From positions 2,963,501-3,027,500 of the forward strand of contig JAGTYA010000026.1 in assembly GCA_024291935.2 (NCBI GenBank): a stretch of 64,000 bases of DNA. Direction: 5' to 3'. The translations under genes and the position numbers were made by a program. Each line of letters begins with the position of its first letter. The stretch's first letter is position 1. Source of the DNA: Okapia johnstoni (Eukaryota > Chordata > Mammalia > Artiodactyla > Giraffidae). The notes below the pieces were generated by a model that was not told the origin of the DNA, searched no databases, and was given only the letters and a program-made list of their open reading frames with translations. Positions 54,061 through 64,000 of this stretch are shown one piece after another.

Positions 54061-55954
54061 CAGCCGCAGACTTCTGTTCCAGAAACGGTCACGCTGACCA
54101 GCAGTACCTTCCTCCTCTCTGGAGACACTCTCAGTGACTGTTTACAGGTGGAGACATGAGCTTTCAAATCTGCCCACGGTCACCAGCTGAGCACCCACCT
54201 GTCCTGGCCAGGGGCCTCTGCCAGTCCTCTGCCTCCAGGGTCAACTGCGTCCTCACCCAAGAGCTCCAGACGTGGACCAGCATGGGTCCATCTTGCCCAG
54301 GCCTCAGGGGGCCTCTGATGAGGATGTACCATTTAATGAAGGCTGCCCTGTGGTGACTGTGGAGGAAGGTGAATGGCCTGGATCAGGAGAACCTGGCAAG
54401 TAGCAGGGTAGCCTGAGGTCATGTCATAAGGAGTATATGTCCAGGGCCAGGGAGGTGAAAGGATTACTCACATCCATCACTCCCTCTGCACACGTTATAG
54501 TCATGCTGGGCAGGGGCTGGCTTGGGGACCCCAGGATCCCCTAGAGTGGTAGGGTCCCTCTCAGAGCCGGGGCCCCCAGAGCAGGGGCCCATAAAGCTGC
54601 CCACCCTGGGTAGCCGCAGCCACCTCCACCTCCCCATGTTGACCCCCATGATGGATCCCTCCCGTTGGCCGCTCCAGCCCAGAGTGGGTACAGGCCTCTT
54701 GCTGTGTGGCCACTGAGGCCTGCATCCACCCCATCTCCAGGGTAACGCAGATTTCCCCCGGGTGCTGCTTAAAATACCCTGCCGTTCCCAGCCACAAGGC
54801 GCGTGCTGTTCTCAGCCGGGCCGCCTCCCCTAGAGCCCTGCTCTCCCGAGCAGTCACCGCGAAGGCCCCAGGGCCAGCAGCCCTCCTCTCGCCTGTGTGG
54901 CTGCGTCCTCGGCCCCTGGGATACAGGCCGCTGTCCCACATCCTCTCCTGACGGGAGGGTCGATGCTGGTCCTCCCTGCCACACCCAGGAATACCTGTTG
55001 TGTCCACGTCCTCCTGGGCCCTGGCCCTCTAGACTCTCAGCAGGGACACAGCTGAAGGACTCCGTGTCCTCACGACCCCAGGGTCCTTCTCCAGGTCAGT
55101 GGAGCCCGTGTCTCACCAACCTAACCATGAATGTGGCTGCGTTTGGCCGGGAGACCCAGGCTGTCCTATCACTCATCACAATATGGGCTTCTAGATGCAC
55201 TTTTTAAGTGTGACCTTCACACACATTCCTTTAGCATCTCGCAGATTTTAATTATTCTGGTTCTTCAAAACCTGCTCAGAAGCATCAGGCCAAGACATTC
55301 CCAAGTAAAGCAGCTCCAACACCTTTGCTCCCAGCCCGAGCTCCGTCCAGGCTGCCCTGCTGGGGCCAGCCCCGTGCCTCTGCCCGGCTGCGCCCCCGTC
55401 TCGTCCCGCCTCCCTGCCTGATGGCCATCTTCCAGTGCCAGCGGTCCCCCACTTCCTCCCCTCTGCACCTCCTGCCTCCTGCTGTGAGTGCGTCCGTGGT
55501 GGGGACTCAGCCCTGGTCTGGGTTTCCATTCCCTTAGCCTGGTGCACACCAGGCCCAGAAAGGCACCAGGGAACCAAGGGTTGGAGGGGCACCGCCCCAC
55601 GTCCCAGAGCCTGTGTTTGTCCTCTGTCATCCCTTAAGCCCTGCCCTGACCCCCTCTCTGCCCCTCCCCCTCCCTCAGCCCTACCCACCTGCCAGGACCC
55701 CACTCCAGGGGCCCCGCCTGCCTCCGACCTGCCTGTCCAAGCTCATCGCCATCCCCTGGGCCAGGGCTCCCTGAAATCTGCCTTGAAGGGCCAGAGGGCA
55801 AACATCTGTCTTTGCGGGCTGGGGGTTCTTTGGAGCAACTACCCCCTTGCATTGTAGCACAAAAGCAGCCACACACACAGTACATGGCACATGGGGGTCA
55901 CTGTCCCAGCAAAACGTTCCTGACAAAGCGGGCGGCCTCACTTGCAGACCCCAG
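54061..55954. other. Unique GC-rich intron
   Basis: 1.9 kb without an identified exon or repeat. A short AT-rich stretch lies at 55195-55270. Confidence 0.5.
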
Positions 55955-56100
55955 GGTGGCCAGGAGTTCAGGCTCAGGTTCCAGTCCCGGCTCTGCTTCC
56001 AGTAGTTATGTAGCTTCTGGAAAGAAACAGATCCTCTCAAAGTCTCAGTGTCCCCATCGAAAATGAAGATGCTCTTTATACCACCACGCAGGGCTGGAGC
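55955..56100 (+). mobile_element. MIR SINE
   Basis: 'ttccagtcccggctctgctt', 'gttatgtagcttctgg' and 'tcagtgtccccatcgaaaat' follow sense MIR. Confidence 0.72.
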
Positions 56101-56474
56101 AAGCCCAGACAAGGCGATCCAGGGCAGGCGTTCATTGCTGACAAGGATTGTTACGACAGTGCCAGCCCCTCGACTCCTTGCCTTGTGAAGATGTGCCCCG
56201 TTTTGCACACCTCTTCTCTGCTTGCGCCGTCCCTCCTGCCCGAGATGCCCGTCCCTCACTTGTCTATCTTCCAAACTCCTGCTCATCCGGCAAGACCCAG
56301 CTGGGAGCGTCCGTGCTCTCCTCTGCCCTGTAGTGCGTGACCCGCCTCCTGCCGCGGCCCATCCCACTCTGTTGTGATGATCTGTTCCGTGTCTGTCTCC
56401 TTCCCCTCCCCTAGCCGGTGCATCATCTCAGCTTAGTCATCTCTCCATCCCCAGCATGTGGCTCGCAGAGATGC
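56101..56474. other. Unique intron
   Basis: No recognised feature. Confidence 0.45.
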
Positions 56475-56610
56475 TCAGACTCATTCATTCAGCAAAGATG
56501 CGCTCCTGCAGGCTGTGTGTGCCAGACACAGTTCCAGACACGGGGTTCCAGCAGCAGGCAGGGAGGTGGCCACCACTGTCGTGGGGGACAGTACTGAGGA
56601 ACAGAGAGGC
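56475..56610 (-). mobile_element. Ancient MIR/L2-type repeat
   Basis: 'tcattcattcagcaaagatg' followed by 'gtgtgccagacacagttcca' is the antisense signature of this old family. Confidence 0.6.
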
Positions 56611-56712
56611 AGGCTGTGTGCAGCAAGGCCACTGATGGCCACATGGAGGTGGGGTGTTCAACCTGGAGGAGACGAGGGGTGAGCTGTGCAGACGCAGGGT
56701 AAGCGTATTTCA

Positions 56713-56795
56713 GGGGATCTTCCCGACCCAGGGCTCAAACCAGTGTTTCTTATGTCTCCTGCATTGGCCAGCAAGTTCTTTACCACTAGCGCCAC
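56713..56795 (-). mobile_element. Bov-tA SINE, tRNA-derived part only
   Basis: 'aggggatcttcccgacccag' to 'ttctttaccactagcgccac': antisense junction and head, without the BovA monomer. Confidence 0.88.
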
Positions 56796-56799
56796 GCTT

Positions 56800-56990
56800 T
56801 GAAAGTGCACAATTCATGGCAGTTGGTGCATTTACAAGGTTGCCCATCACGCTGTCCAGTTCCCCAGAAGGGAACCTAGACCCGTTAGCAGTCTCTCCCG
56901 TCGCCCTCGAGACCTCCAGCCCCTGGCAATACCAGTTGGCTCCCTGCCTCTGGGTTTACCTGCTCTGCACCTGACATGCCAATGCAGCCG
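56800..56990 (-). mobile_element. L1 LINE 3' end
   Basis: 'gaaagtgcacaattcatggc', 'cccgttagcagtctctcccg' and 'ctccagcccctggcaatacc' are the antisense L1 3' end, truncated early. Confidence 0.75.
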
Positions 56991-57078
56991 TGCATCTGGA
57001 GGGCACTGCCTCCCTCAGCGATCATCGTGTTCCATGAGAGGGTGTGCACGGGGTGGCATGTGCATGTAATTGGAAGTA

Positions 57079-57360
57079 TTTCCGTTCAGTTCAGTCCAGT
57101 CGCTCAGTCGTGTCCGACTATTTGCGACCCCATGGACTGCAGCACGCCAAGCCTCCCTGTCCATCACCAACTCCTGGAACCTGCTCAAACTCATGTCCAT
57201 CACATCGGTGATGCCATTCAACCATATCATCCTCTGTTGTCCCCTTCTCCTCCAGCCTTCAATCCTTTCCAACATCAGAGTCTTTTGCAATGAGTCAGCT
57301 CTTCGCATCAGGTGGCCAAAGTATTGGAGTTTCAGCTTCAGCATCATTCCTTCCAGTGAA
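57079..57360 (-). mobile_element. BovB LINE 3' part adjoining a minisatellite
   Basis: Antisense BovB from 'cagttcagtccagtcgctca' through 'ggagtttcagcttcagcatc' to the point where the sequence becomes tandemly amplified. Confidence 0.93.
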
Positions 57361-57979
57361 TATTCAGGACTGGTCTCCTTTAGGATGGCCGGTTGGGTCT
57401 CCTTGCATCCGGGGGACTCTCGGGAGTCTATTCAGGACTGGTCTCCTTTAGGATGGCCGGTTGGGTCTCCTTGCCGTCCAGGGGACTCTCAGGAGTCTAT
57501 TCAGGACTGGTCTCCTTTCGGATGGCCGGTCGGGTCTCCTTGCATCCAGGGGACTCTCAGGAGTCTATTTAGGACTGGTCTCCTTTCAGGTGGCTGGTCG
57601 GGTCTCCTTGCTGTCCAGGGGACTCTCAGGAGTCTATTCAGGACTGGTCTCCTTTAGGATGGGCCGGTCAGGTCTCCTTGCCACCCAGGGGGCTCTCAGG
57701 AGTCTATTCAGGACTGGTCTCCTTTCGGGTGGCCGGTCGGGTATCCTTGCCGCCCAGGGGGCTCTCAGGAGTCTGTTCAGGACTGGTCTCCTTTCGGGTG
57801 GCCGGTCGGGTCTCCTTGCCGTCCAGGGGCTCTCAGGAGTCTATTCAGGACTGGTCTCCTTTCGGGTGGCCAGTCGGGTCTCCTTGCCGTCCAGGGGGCT
57901 CTCAGGAGTCTATTCAGGACTGGTCTCCTTTCGGGTGGCCGGTCGGGTCTCCTTGCCGCCCAGGGGGCTCTCAGGAGTC
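57361..57979. repeat. 69-bp minisatellite derived from BovB, 9 copies
   Basis: Units of 68-70 bp begin at 57361, 57429, 57498, 57566, 57635, 57705, 57774, 57842 and 57911 with 'tattcaggactggtctcctt' or a one-base variant, and end with ctctcaggagtc. The unit matches the BovB segment that should come next in the adjoining copy. Ordinary BovB copies at 45655-45727 and 62742-62813 have it once. Later units share derived changes (ttcgggtgg, gggggctctc), consistent with local duplication. Because most units are a multiple of three, long repetitive frames stay open on the + strand; they are not genes. Confidence 0.97.
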
Positions 57980-59435
57980 CTCCCTGGGAACTCGTTCTTG
58001 TTTAACAAGGACCACAGCGCAGCTGCATTACCCAAGCGCTCAGTTTTCCCGGTCTTATGTGTTTGCAGACAGCTGTGTCGATTGGGTAGAAATGCATTTT
58101 CTCTGCCCATCAAGCTAACGAGCCCAGCCCCGTTCTGCCCAGGCGACCTGGAGCTCTGGTTTTCATGCTGGGTTCCTTGGAGCCCTGGAACTACTGACTC
58201 TACTTTTAGAGTAATTTACTTTTGCTGACAACTTGTCTGTGTGGCTGCCAGTTTGTCTTGAGTTAATTGGCAGTCGGGAGGGGCCGCCTTCTACCAGATG
58301 AGTTCTATGTGATTGCTTCGGAGACGCCGAGCCTCAGACCGGCGTGCTGGCTGAGGACGGATCCGTCCCCTTCTCGCTCATCCCAGGGGAAGGCCGTGTG
58401 ATGCGCTGAGCATCCTGCCAAGTCCCATCTGCATTTGTGGAGGAGGCGTGCAGCTCTCCTGTGTCCTCAGCGAGCAGATGGAGTGGCCTGGGCACTGGCT
58501 GGGTCCTGAGCCGAGAGCATCTTTCCCCGCGTTGGTTACCAGGCGCTGCCCTCTCTCCTCCCAGCTCTGTCTCTATGGCGATAGTAAACAGCGAGCTGGG
58601 AGGGAGGTGTGGGCTCCGCCCGCACCTGCCCATTCCTGCCCTGATGTGGAACGCTCGTGTCATCCTCTGTTCTCTTTATTTAATGCACTCGTGGCACACA
58701 ACAGGAAACAGCGAGAACCTTCGTCAAGCCCTGAAATAAATAACTCTTGAAAAATGTCAGCCAACAAAATGGTCAGAAAACCTCTCTGCCTTCTTCCCCC
58801 CAAAAGAAGAGCATCACCCCATTGCTTTGTACGTTTCCTTTTGTCCACATCACTGTTCACGCACAGAAATGGAGACCAGCCCACGGCCTGCAGGGGACAG
58901 TGTGGTGGAAAAGACGTCTGCTTCTGCCGGGCTTCCAGCTGAATGTCTGCGGGCCCGGCTGATTTTCTTAGGACCTCAGGGGGTCACTGATGGGGAGTCG
59001 TAAGTCAGAGTGGTCCTGAGTGTTGACCGGGGTTTTCTCATCTTATTATACCTGTCCTGTGTGGAGTGCAGAGCTGGGATGGTGGCATGCATTTTACAAG
59101 CGAGGAAACAGCTTAGCGAGGGGAACACTCTCGCCCAAGGGCATGAATTATGAAGCAGCTCTGATTCTGCCTTCAGAGCCAGAATCTAACACCTTCTCCA
59201 TGACTCCAGCTTCCAGGGTGCTCGCTGCTGTGCCTCGGTACCTCCTCCATCATAAAGCACATAACCCGCCACCTTAGCAACCAGAAAGCATTGGAAACTT
59301 CCCAGAAGCTGACGAAGACTCAGCATCCCCACAGTGGGCCCCGCAGGTGGCTCTGCCGTTGTCTGGAAAAAGACAGTGAACGTGGCAGCGTGTACGTGAA
59401 GCATAGCCAGCCACCCACCCTGCGTTTTCCAGGCC
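57980..59435. other. Unique intron
   Basis: 1.5 kb without recognised exon or repeat. 58195-58290 and 58660-58760 are AT-richer and may be conserved. Confidence 0.45.
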
Positions 59436-59570
59436 ATCCTTCTTTTTTTTTTTGTTTTGTCTATGCCGTGCAGTTTGTGGGATCTTAGTTCCCTGATCAG
59501 GAATTAAACCCAGGCCTTGGTCGGTGAGAGTGCAGAGTCCTAACCACTGCACCACCAGGAAACTTCCCAG
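59436..59570 (-). mobile_element. CHR-type SINE
   Basis: T10 tract, 'atgccgtgcagtttgtggga', 'cttagttccctgatcaggaa' and 'taaccactgcaccaccagga': a complete antisense copy. Confidence 0.94.
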
Positions 59571-59714
59571 CCTGTCCTTCTAATGCTAATGCTTCTCCTC
59601 TTGGTTGCGTTGCACTTTAAAATCTGCAGTGTGCTTAAAACGGCTCCCTGAAAGCGGCGAGACTTGTCATTCCCAGTTAGGTGGTGAAACCATCTCCAAG
59701 TGAAAAGTCAGGTA

Positions 59715-60200
59715 ACTAATGTAGCAGTCAGCAGCTGCTGCATAAGAAGCTGCCCCAAACTTAGTGGCTTGAAACAGTAACCATTTATCTCATGACTCTG
59801 TAAGTCAGCAAATTGGGCTGGGCTCTGCTGGGAGCCTCTGCTGTTATCACTAGATGTGTCTCGTGTCTACAGTGGCAGTTGGTAAACAGCAAGCAAGCTG
59901 GCAGGGGTGCTGGGGCACTGGTCTCATGGTCTAGTGGTCCAGCCCAAGCTTCTTGACATGGCCTCTGGGCAGCATTCACAGACAGAAAAGGCACAGCCTC
60001 TGGAAATCTGGACTCAGAACTGGTACAGTGTTACCAACACTATGTTCTGTTGATCAAGGTCATGGGGCCAGCCAGGATTCTTGGTCTGGGAAAATAAACC
60101 TTGACTCTCCGTGGAAAGAGTTCAGAGTCACATTGCAAATGGGTGTGGATACAAGGAGGGAATAATTGCAGCTATTTTTGTGAACAGTCTACCACAGCCG
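59715..60200 (-). mobile_element. Ancient dispersed repeat, LTR-like
   Basis: 'ccaaacttagtggcttgaaa' + cagtaacc and the closing 'gaacagtctaccacag' match a common old mammalian repeat read antisense. I cannot assign its subfamily; an ERVL/MaLR origin is possible. Confidence 0.55.
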
Positions 60201-61329
60201 ACTGCCACCTGCCTTCCAGGATGATCGGTAATCTCTTCTTCCCTGAAAACCTCCCGTGAGCCTCCTACTCTCTCCTGCCTGTTGCTTCCCGTTGGCTTTG
60301 TTCACACCTCTGTTCAATCTCTGATCCCAGAAGAGTCTGATTTTATCTGCCTACCTAGCCAGATGGCAGCTGCTTCATGGCCAAGACCCTGCCTAAAGCC
60401 TAGCCACACGGGGCTCCACAAAGCTCTGGTGGGTAGACGTGACTGACCACAGGGGTCTGGGCCTCCGGTCTGGTAGCTCGACCTCTGCTCTCCCAGCCTC
60501 TGAGACAGCCGAGAGCCCTCACCCCTAGCTTCCACACTGGCCCCAGGAAGCCCAGGTCCCCTCCAGGATGTCAGTGGGAGCTAAGTGGGCTTCCGCCTCC
60601 AACTGCTCTGTGCGTTAGAAGCTGGGTAGGATCTCACCCATCACGGCAGGCTTGGAAGGAGATTTAAAAGTCCCCCGTGAACTTGAAAGAAGTACAGCTC
60701 CAAGGAGCTCAGTCGAGCCTGGAAAAAAAATGCATGCGGCTAAAACCAGCCCTGCCACTGCCGGGCACCTTCACACCCACCCATATGGGCGTGCGGCCCT
60801 TGGAGGCGGCCACGTCAACTGTCAGATGGGACTGAGCCCGCCTTGGGTGAAGCTGAGCATGGATGCCACGGCTCAGGGGGGCCCTGCATCTTCCCTACGT
60901 CCCTGCTCTTCTGTGTGTCTTTTCATTCACTCCAGTTGTCTGCAAAGGATGATGGGAGAATCCGTGAAGATGGGGAATTCAGTACAGAGGGTGCCTGCCA
61001 TGCGCTAGTAGAAAGTGGACCTCAGTAACGGACTGCACTGCCTGTTGTTATTGGTACTGAGATGTTTAAGCGCATCCTGACGCGTCTCGCCCTCGTGGGA
61101 CAGCGGCCTGCATCGGGGTGAGGTGGTGTGAATGTGCCCACAGGTCTGAGTGATTCAGCACGTAATGAGCCTTTTCAGGCATCAGGCCCTCACTGACCCC
61201 AGTAGCTCGAAGCTCCAGCCAGCTGGTGGCAGCGGAGATGATGCATCTGGCAGAGGCCTTGGAGGGATGTCATTCCAGGCCACTGCTCGCTGGCAAGCCC
61301 TCAGCTCTCTCATCCTACCCTGATATCCG
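60201..61329. other. Unique intron
   Basis: No recognised feature in about 1.1 kb. Confidence 0.45.
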
Positions 61330-61680
61330 ACGAAACTCCTCCTGCGAACTCTGCTTTTAATAGTCCCCAAATGTTGCAATATGATTCACGTTAAATATGG
61401 CACAGAACCAGCTGCAGATAAGTTAAATGTTGCTGGTTTGGGGTGTTAGTGGCATTTATGAATTTTGTAGGAAAACATTTACTCACTGAAATTCCACAGT
61501 TAAAAAAAAACCACTCCCCTTAGTACATCCTACGACACCCATTTTTGCCTGTGTTATTGAGGCTAATGACGGTCTTCAAATGAGATTCAGGATTTTTCTC
61601 CCCCAAAGAATCTCGCTTTAAAGCACCATCTTCCAAAATTATAATATTTTCTTTTATGAAAGCTCACAACACGTGGTGAA
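61330..61680. other. Candidate conserved non-coding block
   Basis: About 350 bp of AT-rich, non-repetitive sequence ('gcagataagttaaatgttgc', 'gaggctaatgacgg', 'attataatattttc') next to GC-rich intron. No coding frame. Confidence 0.38.
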
Positions 61681-61819
61681 ACTGATCAATCACCAGACCA
61701 GCTTTTCTCAGTAACCAACCCCAGCGTGGTCCTCACCTCTTGCTTAAATAAAACCTTCAGCCTCCTGAACCTTCCCTGAATTTCAGAAAGTCTGGCCCAA
61801 GGGTTAACGATCAGAGGAG

Positions 61820-62328
61820 TGAGACCACGCAGAGACAAAGAACAGCAGTCCAGCGGGAGAGCTCGTAACAATTTAAACGCTAGATCAGCCAAATAGCAGA
61901 GCTGCAGGACCTATAGTTCCTTCCTGAAGGACCTGGAAACCAATGTCTGATGCACATTCCTCAGTTGTTTTTGCAGAAACCAGACTCCCACCAGATGGAA
62001 GCTGCTGTCCACCAGCATGTAGACCCCAGACCAGCTGGAACCAGAAAGTTGGCGACTAAGGTTCCTGAATCTCCGCTGTTACCTCACCACCAACCAGTTG
62101 AAAACTGAATATGAGCTGATTGTGCGTCCTGAATCCTCTCCCTCACCTTGTCTTTAAAACTGTTCCCCGAAAGCCCCAGGGGGTTCAGGTCCTTTGAGCA
62201 TGAGCTGCCTGTTTTCCTTGCTGGGTGCCTGCAATAAACGCTGCCCTTTCCTTCACCACAAGCTGGTGTCAATAGATTTGCTTTATTGTGCGTGGTTGAG
62301 CAGATTCGAGTTCGGTTCAGTGATAACA
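61820..62328 (+). mobile_element. Solo class-I ERV LTR
   Basis: A degraded LTR with a polyadenylation signal aataaa at 62233-62238, the class-I hallmark 'caccacaagctggtgtcaat' shortly after it, and an end reading 'ttcggttcagtgataaca'. No gag, pol or env sequence follows, so it is a solitary LTR. The left boundary is approximate. It is in the same orientation as SHANK2. Confidence 0.7.
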
Positions 62329-62458
62329 GCCGGCACTCAGCAAGTGTTGGTTTTCTTGCCTTCAGACTGAATTTTGTCTTGAGTCTGATTTGAATGATCA
62401 TGGAGACTTTTTGTTTCTGTCTTAATTCATCCTCTCTGAACTGCTCTCCCGTGGGGGT

Positions 62459-63799
62459 CAGTTCAGTTCAGTTCAGTCGCTCAGTCATGTCCGACTCTTT
62501 GCGACCCCATGAATCGCAGCACGCCAGGCCTCTCTGTCCGTCACCAACTCCCGAAGTCTACCCAAACCCATGTCCATCGAGTTGGTGATGCCATCCAACC
62601 ATCTCATCCTCTGTCGTCCCCTTCTCCTCCTGCCCCCAATCCCACCCAGCATTAGGGTCTTTTCCAATGAGTCAACTCTTTGCATGAGGTGGCCAAAGTA
62701 TTGGAGTTTCAGCTTCAACATCAGTCCTTCCAATGAACACCCAGGATTGATCTCCTTTAGGATGGATTGATTGGATCTCCTTGCACTCCAAGGGACTCTC
62801 AAGAGTCTTCTCCAACACCACAGTTCAAAAGCATCAATTCTTCAGTGCTCAGACTTCTTTATAGTCCAACTCTCACATCCATACATGACCACTGGAAAAA
62901 CCATAGCCTTGACTAGACGGACTTTTGTTGGCAAAGTAATGTCTCTGCTTTTAAATATGCTATCTAGGTTGACCGTAACATTCCTTCCAAGGAGTAAGCG
63001 TCTTTTAATTTCATGGCTGCAATCACCATCAGCAGTGATTTTGGAGCCCCAAAAAAATAAAGTCTGACGCTGTTTCCACTGTTTCCCCATCTATTTCCCA
63101 TGAAGTGATGGGACCAGATGCCATGATCTTAGTTTTCTGAACGTTGAGCTTTAAGCCAACTTTTTCACTCTCCTCTTTCACTTTCATCAAGAGGCTCTTT
63201 AGTTCTTCACTTTCTGCCATAAGGGTGGTGTCATCCGCATATCTGAGGTTATTGATGTTTCTCCCAGCAATCTTGATTCCAGCTTGTGTTTCTTCCAGCC
63301 CAGCGTTTCTCATGATGTACTCTGCATATAAGTTAAATGAGCAGTGTGACAATATACAGCCTTGACGTACTCCTTTTCCTATTTGGAACCAGTCTGTTGT
63401 TCTATGTCCAGTTCTAACTGTTGCTTCCTGACCGCATACAGGTTTCTCAAGAGACAGGTCAGATGGTCTGGTATTCCCATCTCTTTCAGAATTTTCCACA
63501 GTTTATTGTGATCCACACAGTCAAAGGCTTTGGCATAGTCAATAAAGCAGAAATAGATGTTTTTCTGGAACTCTCTTGCTTTTTCGATGATCCAGCAGAT
63601 ATTGGCAATTTGATCTCTGGTTTCCTCTGCCTTTTCTAAAACCAGCTTGAACATCTGGAAGTTCATGGTTCACATATTGCTGAAGCCTGGCATGGAGAAT
63701 TTTGAGCATTGCTTTACTAGCATGTGAGATGAGTGCCATTGTGCGGTAGTTTGAGCATTCTTTGGCATTGCCTTTCTTTGGGATTGGAACGAAAATTTA
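62459..63799 (-). mobile_element. BovB LINE, 5'-truncated, near consensus
   Basis: 1.34 kb of antisense BovB covering the reverse-transcriptase C-terminal half and the 3' end, the latter bearing (tcagt)n as read on +. On the - strand, RT landmarks DYAKAFDCVDHNKLW (near 63520) and LRYADDTTLMAESEELKS (near 63215) are intact, in two overlapping frames (63666-63379 and 63499-63029). The frame is broken near 63440 and again near 63050, so no functional protein is made. Flanking direct repeats 'cccgtgggggt' (62448-62458) and 'cccgtgagggt' (63800-63810) differ at one base. Confidence 0.97.
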
Positions 63800-63810
63800 C
63801 CCGTGAGGGT

Positions 63811-64000
63811 AAGTGGACATAAATGCACAAGCCACCCCTTCCTGACCAGTGCTGGCCACCTGATCAGCTCCTTAGACCTTGAGAGATCTCCATTCCCAAA
63901 TGCTGAGCGTGTGGGTTCTCTAAACCCAGAATTAGCCTGGCTTCTGGCTGCCTCTGGGCTAGTGTGTAGACTCAGGACTGCCCAGACTAGACCTGACCAC
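63811..64000. other. Unique intron at window end
   Basis: No recognised feature. Confidence 0.45.

Noticed and set aside
54780..54960. CpG island or alternative SHANK2 promoter
   Set aside because: GC-rich, but CpG dinucleotides are not dense enough by eye and no first-exon-like coding sequence follows.
57070..58228. Repetitive protein encoded by the 195- and 255-codon frames
   Set aside because: The frames exist because the minisatellite unit is mostly a multiple of three. They begin in antisense BovB and have no independent coding evidence.

Overview
This window is mammalian and almost certainly from a pecoran ruminant (cattle, sheep, goat or a relative). The evidence is the dense load of Bov-tA and Bov-A2 SINEs, BovB (RTE-clade) LINEs and cetartiodactyl CHR SINEs. 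It also carries older mammalian repeats: L1, MIR/L2 and MaLR LTRs. There is no bacterial-type gene organisation. Species within Pecora cannot be fixed from the sequence alone.

The only coding sequence I can support is one exon on the + strand, 4741-4854. It has a branch-point candidate, acceptor and donor, and encodes 38 residues from the C-terminal half of a SHANK-family SH3 domain. The residues after the SH3 core fit SHANK2 better than SHANK1 or SHANK3, as I remember the families. Positions 1-4740 are therefore upstream intron, and most or all of 4855-64000 is downstream intron of SHANK2, a postsynaptic scaffold gene with very long introns. I found no second exon: nothing reads like the residues that normally follow this SH3 exon, and no PDZ or proline-rich exon is visible.

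Layout: 1-15 kb is GC-rich unique intron with scattered SINEs, the exon, two MaLR LTRs, an L1 interrupted by a BovB, and a TGGA-type satellite. 15-30 kb holds L1 fragments with nested SINEs, MIR pieces, a second TGGA-type satellite and several unique, conserved-looking AT-rich islands. 30.6-38.7 kb is AT-rich and made mainly of L1, cut by a 10-unit array of about 75-bp spacers alternating with (CA)n tracts (33.72-35.06 kb) and by a 1.4-kb BovB. 39-52 kb mixes unique GC-rich intron with SINEs, BovB and MaLR pieces and a third TGGA-type satellite. 52-64 kb contains a perfect 36-bp inverted repeat inside a MIR, a 9-copy 69-bp minisatellite that grew out of a BovB fragment, a sense-oriented solo class-I ERV LTR and a 1.3-kb BovB.

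The long open frames elsewhere follow high GC content, CA repeats or the minisatellite, and I do not regard them as genes. The most unusual structures are the BovB-derived minisatellite, the CA-unit array, the recent-looking palindrome and the consistent antisense orientation of L1 and MaLR copies relative to the host gene.
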